Shown: one piece after another, positions 1 through 8,228 of the stretch
How positions within the stretch are numbered: the stretch's first letter is position 1
Layout of the letters: every line of letters starts with the position of its first letter
Assembly (NCBI RefSeq): GCF_002933275.1
Contig: NZ_PSSX01000004.1
Location: 62,001-126,000, forward strand
Reading direction: 5' to 3'
Length of the DNA: 64,000 nucleotides
Source of the DNA: Marinobacter maroccanus
GTDB taxonomy: Bacteria; Pseudomonadota; Gammaproteobacteria; Pseudomonadales; Oleiphilaceae
The notes under the pieces: model-generated
The model's database searches: none
Told to the model about the DNA's origin: nothing
What the model saw: only the letters and a program-made list of their open reading frames with translations
Made by a program: the position numbers and the translations under genes

Positions 1-430
1 GATCCTTCGGGCGATCTGCCCAGTCACGGCAAAGGCCAACGGAAACGCCATTGAGAGCCGCGTTGGCACTGGCTGCATCCAGCGCTGCCGGATCAATATC
101 GCAGGCGATGGCTTCCCTTGCTCCGGCCATCGCCGCAGCCACGGCCACTATTCCGGATCCGGAACCGAAATCCAGGACCCGCTTGCCCTCAACCCACCAG
201 GGGTTGTCCAGAATCCAGCTGGCGAGCACCTGGCCGCTGGCCCAGCAGAACGACCAGTAGGCAGGTTCGGCAACCACCGCCTGGGCTTCTTCATGGGACA
301 ATGGCCCTTCAAGAACCGTCGGATCAAAGAGATACAGGGCGATTCGCTCACAGCCGGCGGGGCGGGACACAGCCACCCGGCCCCGGGCTAGGGTTTTGCG
401 CAGGTGCTGATTCAGACAGTCTGCTGACAT
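1..430 (-). CDS. SAM-dependent methyltransferase, C-terminus cut off by the window edge
   Basis: The reading frame opens with ATG at 430 and stays open to base 1, so only the first 143 residues are visible. The class I methyltransferase glycine loop is clear (VLDFGSGSGI, about residues 86-95), followed by the acidic motif II region (ACDIDP). The preceding segment PAYWSFCWASGQVLA resembles the COG3897 family, which holds predicted nicotinamide N-methylase and protein-lysine methyltransferase homologues (ETFB-KMT/METTL20-like), more than it resembles PrmA. The substrate is unknown. It is divergent from mnmH across a 133-base gap that contains a TATACT hexamer (524-529), a possible -10 for mnmH. 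Confidence 0.75.
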   Translation of the reverse strand, partial: MSADCLNQHLRKTLARGRVAVSRPAGCERIALYLFDPTVLEGPLSHEEAQAVVAEPAYWSFCWASGQVLASWILDNPWWVEGKRVLDFGSGSGIVAVAAAMAGAREAIACDIDPAALDAASANAALNGVSVGLCRDWADRPKD

Positions 431-563
431 GGGGTATCCAACCTCGGATTTAACGAAGGCGTTATTGTACCCATGACCCTGGCGGGAAACAGGCCGCCAC
501 AAGCAGAAAACAGCCATTTCCGCTATACTGCCGCCTCCATCTGACAACTGGTTTACCGCTGAA

Positions 564-1667
564 ATGGCAAGCAGACCCGACACCGACGACTACCTTTCCC
601 TGTTCCTGAACGACGTGCCACTGATGGACGTGCGGGCACCGGTGGAGTTCAGTCGTGGCAGTTTTCCGAACACCGAAAACGCACCGCTGATGAACGATGA
701 TGAGCGCCACCGGGTCGGCATCTGTTACAAGGAAAAAGGCCAGGACAAGGCCATTGAGCTGGGCCATCAGCTGGTATCCGGCGACATCAAGGCCCAGCGG
801 ATTGAAGAGTGGAAGCGCTTTGTTGCCCGCCATCCCGAGGGTTATCTGTTCTGCTTTCGGGGCGGCTTGCGTTCCCGGCTCACCCAACAGTGGATCCAGG
901 AGGCCGGCATAGACTATCCGCTGGTCAAAGGCGGCTACAAGGCGCTGCGCCGGTTTCTGATCGACAGTTTGGAAGCGCAGATTGAATCCGGCGAATTTCG
1001 TATTCTCAGCGGTCGCACCGGTACCGGCAAAACGCGGGTTCTGAAAGAGCTACCGAATCCGGTGGATCTTGAAGGCCTTGCCAACCACCGGGGCTCGAGT
1101 TTCGGGCGTCAGGTGACACCTCAACCTTCGCAGATCGATTTTGAGAACCGGCTGGCCGTGGCCATGCTCAAGGCTCATCATCACACCGGCGGCCCCATCT
1201 ACCTGGAAGATGAAAGTCGCCTGGTGGGGCGCTGCGCCCTGCCCGAATCGCTCAAGGATCGCATGGCCGGGTCGCCGTTGCTGATTCTTGAGCAACCCAT
1301 GGAAGAACGCGTTGCCATCATCCGGGAAGACTATGTTGAAGGCATGTTCGCGGATTACGTGAACCGCGACGGGGCCGAAGCGGGCTGGCTGAATTTCCGG
1401 GACTACCTGTTGAGTGCCATTGATCGCATTCGCAAGCGCCTGGGCGGTGAGCGTCACAAGCAGCTGCGCGGTCTGATGGAAGAGGCGCTTGTGCAGCAGG
1501 AAACCACCGGACAGACTGGCGCACATCACGCCTGGATTCAGGCGCTGCTCCAGGACTATTACGACCCCATGTATGACTACCAACTGAGCCAGAAAGAGGG
1601 CCGGATTCTTGTCCGCGGAGGCCCACAGACCATTCTCGATTGGGCCAGTGAACGCTCAATTGCGTAG
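564..1667 (+). CDS. mnmH: tRNA 2-selenouridine synthase
   Basis: MnmH (SelU/YbbB) replaces the sulfur of 2-thiouridine at wobble position 34 of Lys, Glu and Gln tRNAs with selenium from selenophosphate, through a geranylated intermediate. The 367-residue length fits the family. The N-terminal rhodanese domain carries the catalytic cysteine at residue 97 (FCFRGG, then RSR). A P-loop follows at residues 150-157 (GRTGTGKT). The ATG at 564 lacks a strong Shine-Dalgarno sequence but gives the standard N-terminus. The selenophosphate synthase gene selD is not in this window and would have to be elsewhere in the genome. Confidence 0.92.
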   Translation: MASRPDTDDYLSLFLNDVPLMDVRAPVEFSRGSFPNTENAPLMNDDERHRVGICYKEKGQDKAIELGHQLVSGDIKAQRIEEWKRFVARHPEGYLFCFRGGLRSRLTQQWIQEAGIDYPLVKGGYKALRRFLIDSLEAQIESGEFRILSGRTGTGKTRVLKELPNPVDLEGLANHRGSSFGRQVTPQPSQIDFENRLAVAMLKAHHHTGGPIYLEDESRLVGRCALPESLKDRMAGSPLLILEQPMEERVAIIREDYVEGMFADYVNRDGAEAGWLNFRDYLLSAIDRIRKRLGGERHKQLRGLMEEALVQQETTGQTGAHHAWIQALLQDYYDPMYDYQLSQKEGRILVRGGPQTILDWASERSIA

Positions 1668-1807
1668 CAACTGACTGAATATTTGGCCTGCGATACACAT
1701 CCCTGACATTTGTCTGCTATATACAGATGTAGACGAATCAGGTTGTTGCAGGATTTTGTCCGTTAATCCGACACTTATGAAAAATACCAACGAACAAGGA
1801 GTCCTTT

Positions 1808-2641
1808 ATGGAAGATCTATTCGGCGCTGAGGGCGGTGCCTCGGAACTCATGAATCAGGCCATGTCCCTGGTTATGACCTACGCCCCGAAAGTCGTGCTG
1901 GCCATTGTCACATTGATTGTGGGCATGTGGCTGATCAACCGGTTTGTCAACGTACTCGATAACAAGTTGGGTAAGAAAGACCCCACCCTGAACAAATTTC
2001 TCTGCGGCCTTCTCAGCGTCATCCTCAAGATTCTGCTGCTGATTTCCGTTGCTTCCATGGTTGGCATTGCCACCACATCCTTCATCGCCATTGTCGGTGC
2101 CGCCGGCCTGGCGGTCGGCCTTGCGCTGCAGGGCAGTCTTGCCAACTTCGCAGGCGGCGTGCTGATCCTGATTTTCAAGCCGTTCAAGGTCGGCGATGTC
2201 ATCGACGCCCAGGGCTACCTGGGCTCCGTCCGTGAAATATCCATCCTCTACACCATTGTCGACACCTTCGATAACCGCCGGATCGTGATCCCGAATGGTC
2301 AACTGGCCAACGCCAGCCTGACCAATCTGAGCGCCTATGAGACCCGTCGTTGCGACATGACTTTCGGCATCGGCTACGGCGACGACATCGACAAGGCCAA
2401 GGCCGTCTGCAAGCGACTCATTGAAGAGGACGAGCGCGCGCTGAAAGACCCCGAGCCTCTCATCGTGGTTGGCGCTCTGGGCGAAAGTTCTGTCGATCTG
2501 ACCGTGCGGGCCTGGACCAAGTCCGCCGACCTTTGGCCGTTCTACTGGGACATGCACGAGAAGGTGAAAAAAGCGTTCGACGCCGAGGGTATCAGTATCC
2601 CGTTCCCCCAGCGCGATGTGCATATGATTAAAACCGACTGA
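1808..2641 (+). CDS. mscS: MscS-family small-conductance mechanosensitive channel
   Basis: An inner-membrane channel that opens under membrane tension and releases solutes during hypo-osmotic shock. The 277-residue length is close to E. coli MscS (286). Three hydrophobic helices lie near residues 21-46, 63-85 and 87-121. The third is the glycine/alanine-rich pore helix (GAAGLAVGLALQGSLANFAGG). It is followed by the beta domain signature KPFKVGDVI and by IPNGQLANASLTNLS. A GGAG Shine-Dalgarno sequence lies just before the ATG. The gene stands alone, with about 140 bases upstream. Assignment to the family is firm. Equivalence to E. coli MscS rather than another short paralogue is likely. Confidence 0.88.
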   Translation: MEDLFGAEGGASELMNQAMSLVMTYAPKVVLAIVTLIVGMWLINRFVNVLDNKLGKKDPTLNKFLCGLLSVILKILLLISVASMVGIATTSFIAIVGAAGLAVGLALQGSLANFAGGVLILIFKPFKVGDVIDAQGYLGSVREISILYTIVDTFDNRRIVIPNGQLANASLTNLSAYETRRCDMTFGIGYGDDIDKAKAVCKRLIEEDERALKDPEPLIVVGALGESSVDLTVRAWTKSADLWPFYWDMHEKVKKAFDAEGISIPFPQRDVHMIKTD

Positions 2642-2716
2642 GATTCGCGATCGGTTTCTCATTGATACATCCGGTTACTCGCAAACTGCGTAACCTCAAC
2701 TAAGCTGACCATTAAT

Positions 2717-2738
2717 GGCGGGGTTTACCGACCCCGCC
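2717..2738 (+). terminator. GC-rich hairpin after mscS
   Basis: A perfect 8-bp inverted repeat (GGCGGGGT, loop TTACCG, ACCCCGCC) lies 76 bases after the mscS stop. No T-run follows, so intrinsic termination is uncertain. It may instead protect the 3' end of the mRNA. Confidence 0.4.
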
Positions 2739-2811
2739 AGGCCATCGGGGCCAGGCAATCTGATCAACACAGGCTCCGGAACGCTGTCATTGCTGGTAGG
2801 AGGTTGTCACT

Positions 2812-3369
2812 ATGCCGGTACAGCAGTTGAAGGAATTCCTCGATGAGGCAGGTGTGGAATACATGTGCCTCTCCCACCCTCCTGCGTATACCGCCCAGGA
2901 ACTTGCCCACCACGTAAAGATTGCCGGCGACCGAGTCGTTAAAACGGTGATTATCGAGTTGGATGGCAAAATGGCAATGCTGGTGATGCCAGCGACCTGG
3001 CGAATCCGCTGGGACCGGCTATCGCGCATCCTGGACACCGACTTCATTGATCTCGCCGATGAGCAGGAATTCCAGGATCGCTTCCCGGATTGCGAGGTAG
3101 GCGCCATGCCCCCCTTTGGCAACCTGTTCGGAATGACCGTGTACTGTGCCGAAGCTCTGACCGAACAGCCAGAGCTGGCGTTTGCCGCAGGCAGTCACAG
3201 CGAATCGGTGCACATGAAAACCTCGGATTTCCTGACTCTGGTGCAACCCATGGTCCTGAACCAGGGCTTCAACAAACCCGGAGCCCAGAAACCCGCCTGG
3301 CTGGTCAAGGGCCGTCGCCGGCCTGACGACGCTGCCGAGCCACGGGTATCCGGGATGGCTGGCTATTGA
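2812..3369 (+). CDS. YbaK/EbsC-family aminoacyl-tRNA deacylase-like protein
   Basis: A 185-residue protein with the YbaK/ProX fold across residues 1-150. Members hydrolyse mischarged tRNAs such as Cys-tRNA(Pro) or Ala-tRNA(Pro). The conserved lysine of the motif DRVVKTVI is at about residue 44, and the GAMPPFG segment typical of the fold is at about residues 99-105. A strong ribosome site (TAGGAGG) supports this start. The C-terminal 35 residues are basic and probably disordered. Substrate specificity cannot be read from the sequence. Confidence 0.82.
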   Translation: MPVQQLKEFLDEAGVEYMCLSHPPAYTAQELAHHVKIAGDRVVKTVIIELDGKMAMLVMPATWRIRWDRLSRILDTDFIDLADEQEFQDRFPDCEVGAMPPFGNLFGMTVYCAEALTEQPELAFAAGSHSESVHMKTSDFLTLVQPMVLNQGFNKPGAQKPAWLVKGRRRPDDAAEPRVSGMAGY

Positions 3370-3399
3370 GGGTTTCCCTGCCGGCTTGATCCCGGTCTC

Positions 3400-3427
3400 T
3401 TGTCTGGCTGCCACCATCGCGTAAACT
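3400..3427 (+). promoter_or_regulatory. Candidate sigma-70 promoter for the ubiF-like gene
   Basis: TTGTCT (3400-3405), a 16-base spacer and TAAACT (3422-3427) lie 24 bases before the start codon. This is a reasonable but unproven promoter match. Confidence 0.4.
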
Positions 3428-3451
3428 GGGGGCATCAGACAGGAAACCGAT

Positions 3452-4747
3452 ATGACACAAGCCTTTGATATTGTGGTAGTTGGTGCCGGCATGGTCGGTG
3501 CTGCCCTCGCCACTGGCCTCGGCCAGAATGGCTTCCGCGTTGCCCTGGTTGACCGGGCTCCGCCGCCCGCCTTTGATCCAGACAACACCCCGGACATCCG
3601 GGTTTCTGCCCTGAGCGCAGGCAGTGAGCGCTATCTTCGGAGCCTGGGCGCCTGGGATCATATCCTTCGCATGCGGGCAACGCCCTACAAACGCCTGGCC
3701 GTATGGGATGAGACCCGCTACCCACTGCAGAACCTGGTGCCCAGAAAACTGGCTGAAGTTCAATTCGACGCCATCGAGCTGGGTGCACACCACCTGGGAC
3801 ACATCGTCGAGAACTCGGTGACTCAACAAGCGCTCTGGCAAACCGCCGAGGCCTGCCCCCAGGTGACCCTGCTCCAGGGCCAGGGTGTAGCCTCACTGGC
3901 GCAGTCCGGCGATGCAGCTACTGTTACCCTGGATGATGGCCGCGAGCTGGTTGCAGCTCTGGTAGTCGGAGCCGATGGCGCCCAATCCAGAATCCGCGAT
4001 CTGGCCGGCATCGGCACCACCCGGAACCAGTATGACCAGCAGGCAATGGTCATCTCGGTACGCTATCAGGGGCCAGTTGAGGACATTACCTGGCAGGGTT
4101 TCCACCCCTCCGGCCCCCGGGCCTTCCTGCCCCTGCACAGCGCCGGCCCCGACCATCCCGGCGAAAGCTGGGGCTCCCTGGTCTGGTACGATTCGCCGGA
4201 GGAGCTGGCGCGCCTGCAATCGCTGGACGACAGTACCCTGATGAGCGAGATCCAGTCATCGTTTCCCACGAGTCTGCCACTGCTGACCCACATCGACAGC
4301 AAGGCCTCGTTTCCCATTGCCCGCCAGCACGCCAAACAGTACCACACCGGGCGAGTGGTCCTGGCCGGTGACGCTGCCCACACCATCAATCCCCTGGCCG
4401 GCCAGGGGGTGAACCTGGGCTTCCAGGATGCCCAAGCCCTTCAGTCAGCCCTCAAAGAGGCCAAGCGCGCCGGTGACGACCTGGCCGACCCGAAGTGGCT
4501 GAACCTGTACGAACAACAGCGCCGGCCGGCGAACCGCAGAATGATGCTGACCATGGATCTGTTCTACCAACTGTTCAGCAACGAGATTCCACCGGTCCAC
4601 CTTCTGCGCAACCTCGGCCTCGGCGCCGTCCGCGCCCTGCCCTTCGCCCGCAACCGGGTGGCCCGCTACGCCATGGGCATCGACGAGGAACTGCCGGCCG
4701 TGGTGAGACAGATAACCTCCCGGATCCCGGGCCTGAACCAGCTCTAA
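3452..4747 (+). CDS. ubiF: UbiF-like FAD monooxygenase of ubiquinone biosynthesis
   Basis: A UbiH/UbiF/VisC/COQ6-family flavoprotein hydroxylase acting on the ubiquinone ring at the membrane. Three FAD motifs are visible: the N-terminal Rossmann loop GAGMVGAALATGL (about residues 10-22), the DG motif VVGADGAQSRIRDLAG (about 170-185) and LAGDAAHTINPLAGQGVNLG (about 308-327). The segments TWQGFHPSGPRAFLPL, SLVWYDSPEEL and the C-terminal DLFYQLFSNEIPP resemble E. coli UbiF (C6 hydroxylase) more than UbiH or UbiI. Many relatives use Coq7 for that step, so the exact carbon hydroxylated remains an inference. An AGGA ribosome site precedes the ATG. Confidence 0.78.
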   Translation: MTQAFDIVVVGAGMVGAALATGLGQNGFRVALVDRAPPPAFDPDNTPDIRVSALSAGSERYLRSLGAWDHILRMRATPYKRLAVWDETRYPLQNLVPRKLAEVQFDAIELGAHHLGHIVENSVTQQALWQTAEACPQVTLLQGQGVASLAQSGDAATVTLDDGRELVAALVVGADGAQSRIRDLAGIGTTRNQYDQQAMVISVRYQGPVEDITWQGFHPSGPRAFLPLHSAGPDHPGESWGSLVWYDSPEELARLQSLDDSTLMSEIQSSFPTSLPLLTHIDSKASFPIARQHAKQYHTGRVVLAGDAAHTINPLAGQGVNLGFQDAQALQSALKEAKRAGDDLADPKWLNLYEQQRRPANRRMMLTMDLFYQLFSNEIPPVHLLRNLGLGAVRALPFARNRVARYAMGIDEELPAVVRQITSRIPGLNQL

Positions 4748-4788
4748 CGCCCAACAACTATCGCAAGGACAATCCAAAAGGAGCCATC

Positions 4789-5154
4789 ATGTCAGAGACG
4801 ATTTTCACCAAGATCATCAACCGGGAAATCCCCGCAGACATCCTGTACGAAGACGACATCGCCCTGGCGTTCAGTGACATCAACCCGCAGGCGCCTGTGC
4901 ATTTCCTGGTCATCCCGAAGAAGGCCATCGCCACCATCAACGACATCACCGAAGATGATCGGGAGCTGGTGGGGCATCTGTATCTGGTGGCAGCGAAGAT
5001 TGCCAAGGAGAAGGGGTTTGCCGACGATGGCTATCGTGTGGTCATGAACTGCGGGGAAAATTCGGGGCAGACGGTGTTCCACATCCACTTGCACGTTCTT
5101 GCCGGCAAGCCGCTGGGCTGGCCTCCGTATACCGACAAAATGAAGCAGGCCTGA
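4789..5154 (+). CDS. hinT: HIT-family nucleotide-binding hydrolase (HinT-like)
   Basis: A small purine nucleoside phosphoramidase of the histidine triad superfamily, 121 residues. The C-terminal triad HIHLHVL (about residues 102-108) contains the catalytic histidine. IINREIPADILYEDD near the N-terminus is typical of HinT. The frame is open further upstream, inside the ubiF-like gene. The ATG at 4789 is chosen because AAAGGAG lies six bases before it and the protein then matches the family length. It follows the ubiF-like gene by 41 bases and is probably co-transcribed. Confidence 0.87.
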   Translation: MSETIFTKIINREIPADILYEDDIALAFSDINPQAPVHFLVIPKKAIATINDITEDDRELVGHLYLVAAKIAKEKGFADDGYRVVMNCGENSGQTVFHIHLHVLAGKPLGWPPYTDKMKQA

Positions 5155-5184
5155 TTGTTTTAAACTTGGGTGCCGGCAAGCGGT

Positions 5185-5276
5185 CCGGTAATGCTGTTTG
5201 GGACACGCTCAAGGCATCCATGCGCGCTTAGCTTTCGCCATCCCTGGCGAAAGATAGTCCCAAACAGCATTACCGG
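5185..5276 (+). repeat. Cruciform repeat, copy 1
   Basis: A perfect 20-bp inverted repeat (5185-5204 with 5257-5276) encloses the core ACACGCT, a weak hairpin around GCATCCATGC (5214-5223) and a perfect 9-bp hairpin CTTTCGCCA/TGGCGAAAG with loop TCCC (5232-5253). The same layout with different arm sequences occurs at 29091-29272 (minus), 39734-39849 and 46074-46181. This copy sits between the convergent hinT and phoU genes and could also end transcription from both sides. Confidence 0.85.
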
Positions 5277-5298
5277 CCCTCCACCGAAGTTGGAAAAA

Positions 5299-6021
5299 TC
5301 AGCGACCGACGACTTTCTCAGCTTCTTCCACAGGCGTATGACGAACGTCCTCGCCTTTGACCATGAAGATCACGTTCTCGGCGATGTTGCAGGCGTGGTC
5401 ACCTACCCGCTCCAGGGCGCGAAGCACCCACATCACGGACATGCACCGTGAGATATTGCGGGTATCTTCCATCATGAACGTCAGCAGGGTTCGAGCCGCC
5501 GCCTGATATTCCTCGTCGACGCGCTTGTCTTCCTTCATGATCCGCAGTGCCTGCTCGGAATCCAGGCGGGCAAAGGCATCCAGGGCATCGTGAAGCATGC
5601 TTAGCACGTGGGTGCCGATGTGGCGCACTTCCACGTAGCCGCGCGGGGCCTGGCCCTCTTCCTGCAGTTTGATGGCCAGCTTGGCGATTTTCTTGGCCTC
5701 ATCACCCACACGTTCCAGATCGGCGACCATCTTGATCACCGAGATCACCAGACGCAGATCCCGTGCCGTCGGCTGCCGACGGGCGATGATCAGGGTGGCT
5801 TCCTCGTCGATCTCCACTTCCATCTTGTCGACTTTCTTGTCGTTGGCGCGAATCTCGTCAGCCAGATGGCCATCGCCATCCACCAACGCCTGAATGGCAT
5901 TCTCGACCTGGGCTTCTACCATGCCGCCCATTTTCAGGAACTCGGTTTTGAGCTCCATCAGTTCGTCATTGAACTTGTGGGAGATGTGATCCCCGTAAAC
6001 GTCGTCCTTCTTAGTAGGCAT
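5299..6021 (-). CDS. phoU: Phosphate-specific transport system accessory protein PhoU
   Basis: A cytoplasmic regulator that links the Pst transporter to the PhoR/PhoB two-component system and restrains phosphate uptake. It has 240 residues, like E. coli PhoU (241). It consists of two similar three-helix bundles, each with the metal-binding E/DxxxD-type segment (MVADLERVGDEAKKIA and RALERVGDHACNIAENV). The ATG at 6021 is preferred over an upstream TTG because GGAG lies nine bases before it. It is the last gene of the pst operon, 33 bases after pstB. Confidence 0.95.
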   Translation of the reverse strand: MPTKKDDVYGDHISHKFNDELMELKTEFLKMGGMVEAQVENAIQALVDGDGHLADEIRANDKKVDKMEVEIDEEATLIIARRQPTARDLRLVISVIKMVADLERVGDEAKKIAKLAIKLQEEGQAPRGYVEVRHIGTHVLSMLHDALDAFARLDSEQALRIMKEDKRVDEEYQAAARTLLTFMMEDTRNISRCMSVMWVLRALERVGDHACNIAENVIFMVKGEDVRHTPVEEAEKVVGR

Positions 6022-6054
6022 ACTGTTCTTCTCCAAAATTCCTCAGGTCCGGAA

Positions 6055-6942
6055 TCAGCCGAAACGGCCGGTGATGTAGGACTCGGTCAGTTCATGTTCC
6101 GGCGAGGTGAATACCTTGTTGGTCTCGTTTACTTCCACCAGGTGTCCCAGGTGGAAGTAGGCCGTGCGGTGGGATACCCGGGCCGCCTGCTGCATTGAGT
6201 GGGTCACGATAACGATCGTGTAGCTCTCGGACAGTTCGGCAATCAGTTCTTCCACTTTAGCCGTGGCAATAGGATCCAGCGCCGAGCAGGGCTCATCCAT
6301 CAGTACAACTTCCGGGCTCACTGCAATCGCACGGGCAATACACAGACGCTGCTGCTGGCCGCCAGACATACCGGTTGCATTGGCGTCCAGGCGATCCTTG
6401 ACCTCTTCCCAGAGACCGGCCTTACGGAGGCTGTTCTCCACGATTTCATCGAGATCCGATTTGCGATTGGCCAGCCCGTGGATGCGGGGGCCGTAGGCCA
6501 CGTTGTCGTAAATGGACTTGGGGAACGGGTTGGGCTTCTGGAACACCATTCCAACCCGGGCTCTGAGTTCAACCACGTCACGCTTGGGATCGTAGATATC
6601 ATGGTCGTCCAAATGCAGGGACCCCTTCACACGACAGATATCAATGCTGTCGTTCATGCGGTTCAGACAGCGCAGAAAGGTGGATTTACCGCAACCAGAC
6701 GGTCCAATAAAGGCGATGACTTCGTTACGGCCAATATCCAGGCTGATTTGCTTGATCGCACGGGTGTCGCCGTAGAACACGTCGACGTCACGCAGTTTGA
6801 ATTTCGGATCGTCGGAGAACGGCTTACCAACGGTCTTACCTTCCTCGATCACGGTTTCAGCGGGTTTTGATTCCTGAACTGGCACGGCGACCTCGTCCGG
6901 TTGGCTAACTTCACTGGCAATGGTTGTATTCACACTATTCAT
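6055..6942 (-). CDS. pstB: Phosphate ABC transporter ATP-binding protein
   Basis: The ATPase of the high-affinity phosphate importer. Walker [10 protein letters not shown] is at about residues 80-88, the signature is MSGGQQQR and Walker B is VVLMDEP. The 295-residue protein has about 45 extra residues before the ABC domain compared with E. coli PstB (257). The extension is rich in E, V and P and probably flexible. The ATG at 6942 is chosen because TAAGGAG, which includes the pstA stop codon, lies just upstream. This spacing implies translational coupling with pstA. Confidence 0.95.
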   Translation of the reverse strand: MNSVNTTIASEVSQPDEVAVPVQESKPAETVIEEGKTVGKPFSDDPKFKLRDVDVFYGDTRAIKQISLDIGRNEVIAFIGPSGCGKSTFLRCLNRMNDSIDICRVKGSLHLDDHDIYDPKRDVVELRARVGMVFQKPNPFPKSIYDNVAYGPRIHGLANRKSDLDEIVENSLRKAGLWEEVKDRLDANATGMSGGQQQRLCIARAIAVSPEVVLMDEPCSALDPIATAKVEELIAELSESYTIVIVTHSMQQAARVSHRTAYFHLGHLVEVNETNKVFTSPEHELTESYITGRFG

Positions 6943-6953
6943 CTTGATTCTCC

Positions 6954-8228
6954 TTACCACCGGCGCTCGAGACGTTTGCGCATCCAGATGGCCAATGCGT
7001 TCATGCTGATCAGGAAGGTCAACAGCACCATGATGGCTGCCGACGCACGTTCAATAAAGGCCAGCTCAGGACTGCCGGCCCACAGGAATACCTGCACCGG
7101 AAGAACCGTAGCCGAATCGAAGAAGCCGTCGGGCACATCCACGATGAACGCCACCATACCGATCAGCAGCAGCGGTGCGGTTTCACCCAGTGCCTGGGCC
7201 ATACCGATGATGGAGCCGGTCAGCATGCCCGGCATAGCCAACGGCAGTACGTGGTGCAGAACCACCTGCATCTTGGAGGCGCCGATACCTTCCGCTGCCT
7301 CGCGGATCGAGGGCGGTACGCTTTTGATTGCGGCCCGGCTGGAAATGATGATGGTCGGCAGGGTCATCAACGTCAGCACCAGACCACCAACCACCGGAAC
7401 CGAGCGCGGCATGCCGAACAGGTTGATAAACACCGCAAGGCCGAGCAGACCAAAGATGATGGATGGAACCGCAGCCAGGTTGTTGATATTGACTTCGATG
7501 AAGTCGGTGAATTTGTTCTGGGGAGCAAACTCCTCCAGATAGATTGCCGCGGCAACACCGATCGGGAACGACAGGATCAGGGTAACGAACATGGTCAGCA
7601 GCGAACCGACAATGGCACCAAGAATACCAGCCTTGGAAGGATCACGGGAATCGCCACCACTGAAGAACACGTCGTTAAAGGAAGTCTCGATAACGCCCCG
7701 CTCCTGCAGCTCGTCCACCCAGGCTTTCTGCTGGTCATTCAGTTTGATCGAATAGGCGGCATCGCCCGCATGCTTCACATACACATCCACGTCGGTGTGA
7801 CTGAGGAATGTCATGGTCTGGGTAGTGCCCAACCATTCAGGGTTCGCCTTCAGCGCATCTCGCAGAGCCACCGAAGCATAGGGATTGATGAGTTCGCGTA
7901 CCTGGTTCCGCTGCTCTTCAGTTGCCCCGGGTATCTCCTTGATCAGCGCCTGAATCAAGGGCTCCACAAAATCGGCCATCTTTATCTGGCGCTCGTCCGT
8001 GGGATCGTCCAGATACATCATTTCACCATCCAGCTGAACATCCATGGTGATGGTGGTCTTCATGAAGCCGGTATAACCCTTGCCGATGATATCGGTGAAC
8101 AGGGTTAGCAGGGCCCCGAGGGCAATGGCGATAGCCAGAACACCATAGGCACGGAACCGGCGTTCCTTGCGGTAGCGGCGCTTGAGCGACTGGCGAACAA
8201 TCTCCGCCTGTGAACGTTGATCAGTCAT
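6954..8228 (-). CDS. pstA: Phosphate ABC transporter permease PstA, long form
   Basis: An inner-membrane permease of the Pst importer. At 424 residues it is about 130 longer than E. coli PstA (296). After a first membrane helix (about residues 28-48) there is a soluble segment up to about residue 190, matching the DUF3333 type of extension. The conserved permease core follows, with the EAA loop [25 protein letters not shown] cut here as EAAEGIGAS...VLPLAMPG. Its start overlaps the pstC stop by 8 bases (ATGACTGA). Confidence 0.94.
   Translation of the reverse strand: MTDQRSQAEIVRQSLKRRYRKERRFRAYGVLAIAIALGALLTLFTDIIGKGYTGFMKTTITMDVQLDGEMMYLDDPTDERQIKMADFVEPLIQALIKEIPGATEEQRNQVRELINPYASVALRDALKANPEWLGTTQTMTFLSHTDVDVYVKHAGDAAYSIKLNDQQKAWVDELQERGVIETSFNDVFFSGGDSRDPSKAGILGAIVGSLLTMFVTLILSFPIGVAAAIYLEEFAPQNKFTDFIEVNINNLAAVPSIIFGLLGLAVFINLFGMPRSVPVVGGLVLTLMTLPTIIISSRAAIKSVPPSIREAAEGIGASKMQVVLHHVLPLAMPGMLTGSIIGMAQALGETAPLLLIGMVAFIVDVPDGFFDSATVLPVQVFLWAGSPELAFIERASAAIMVLLTFLISMNALAIWMRKRLERRW

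Noticed and set aside
1817-2662. A 281-codon minus-strand frame opposite mscS
   Set aside because: Covers the same bases as a clear MscS protein; the composition (H, G, Q, D rich) is typical of an antisense shadow.
5185-5276. Reading the long inverted repeats as insertion-sequence ends or a CRISPR
   Set aside because: No transposase frame, no target duplication and no direct repeat-spacer pattern. Arm sequences differ between copies.
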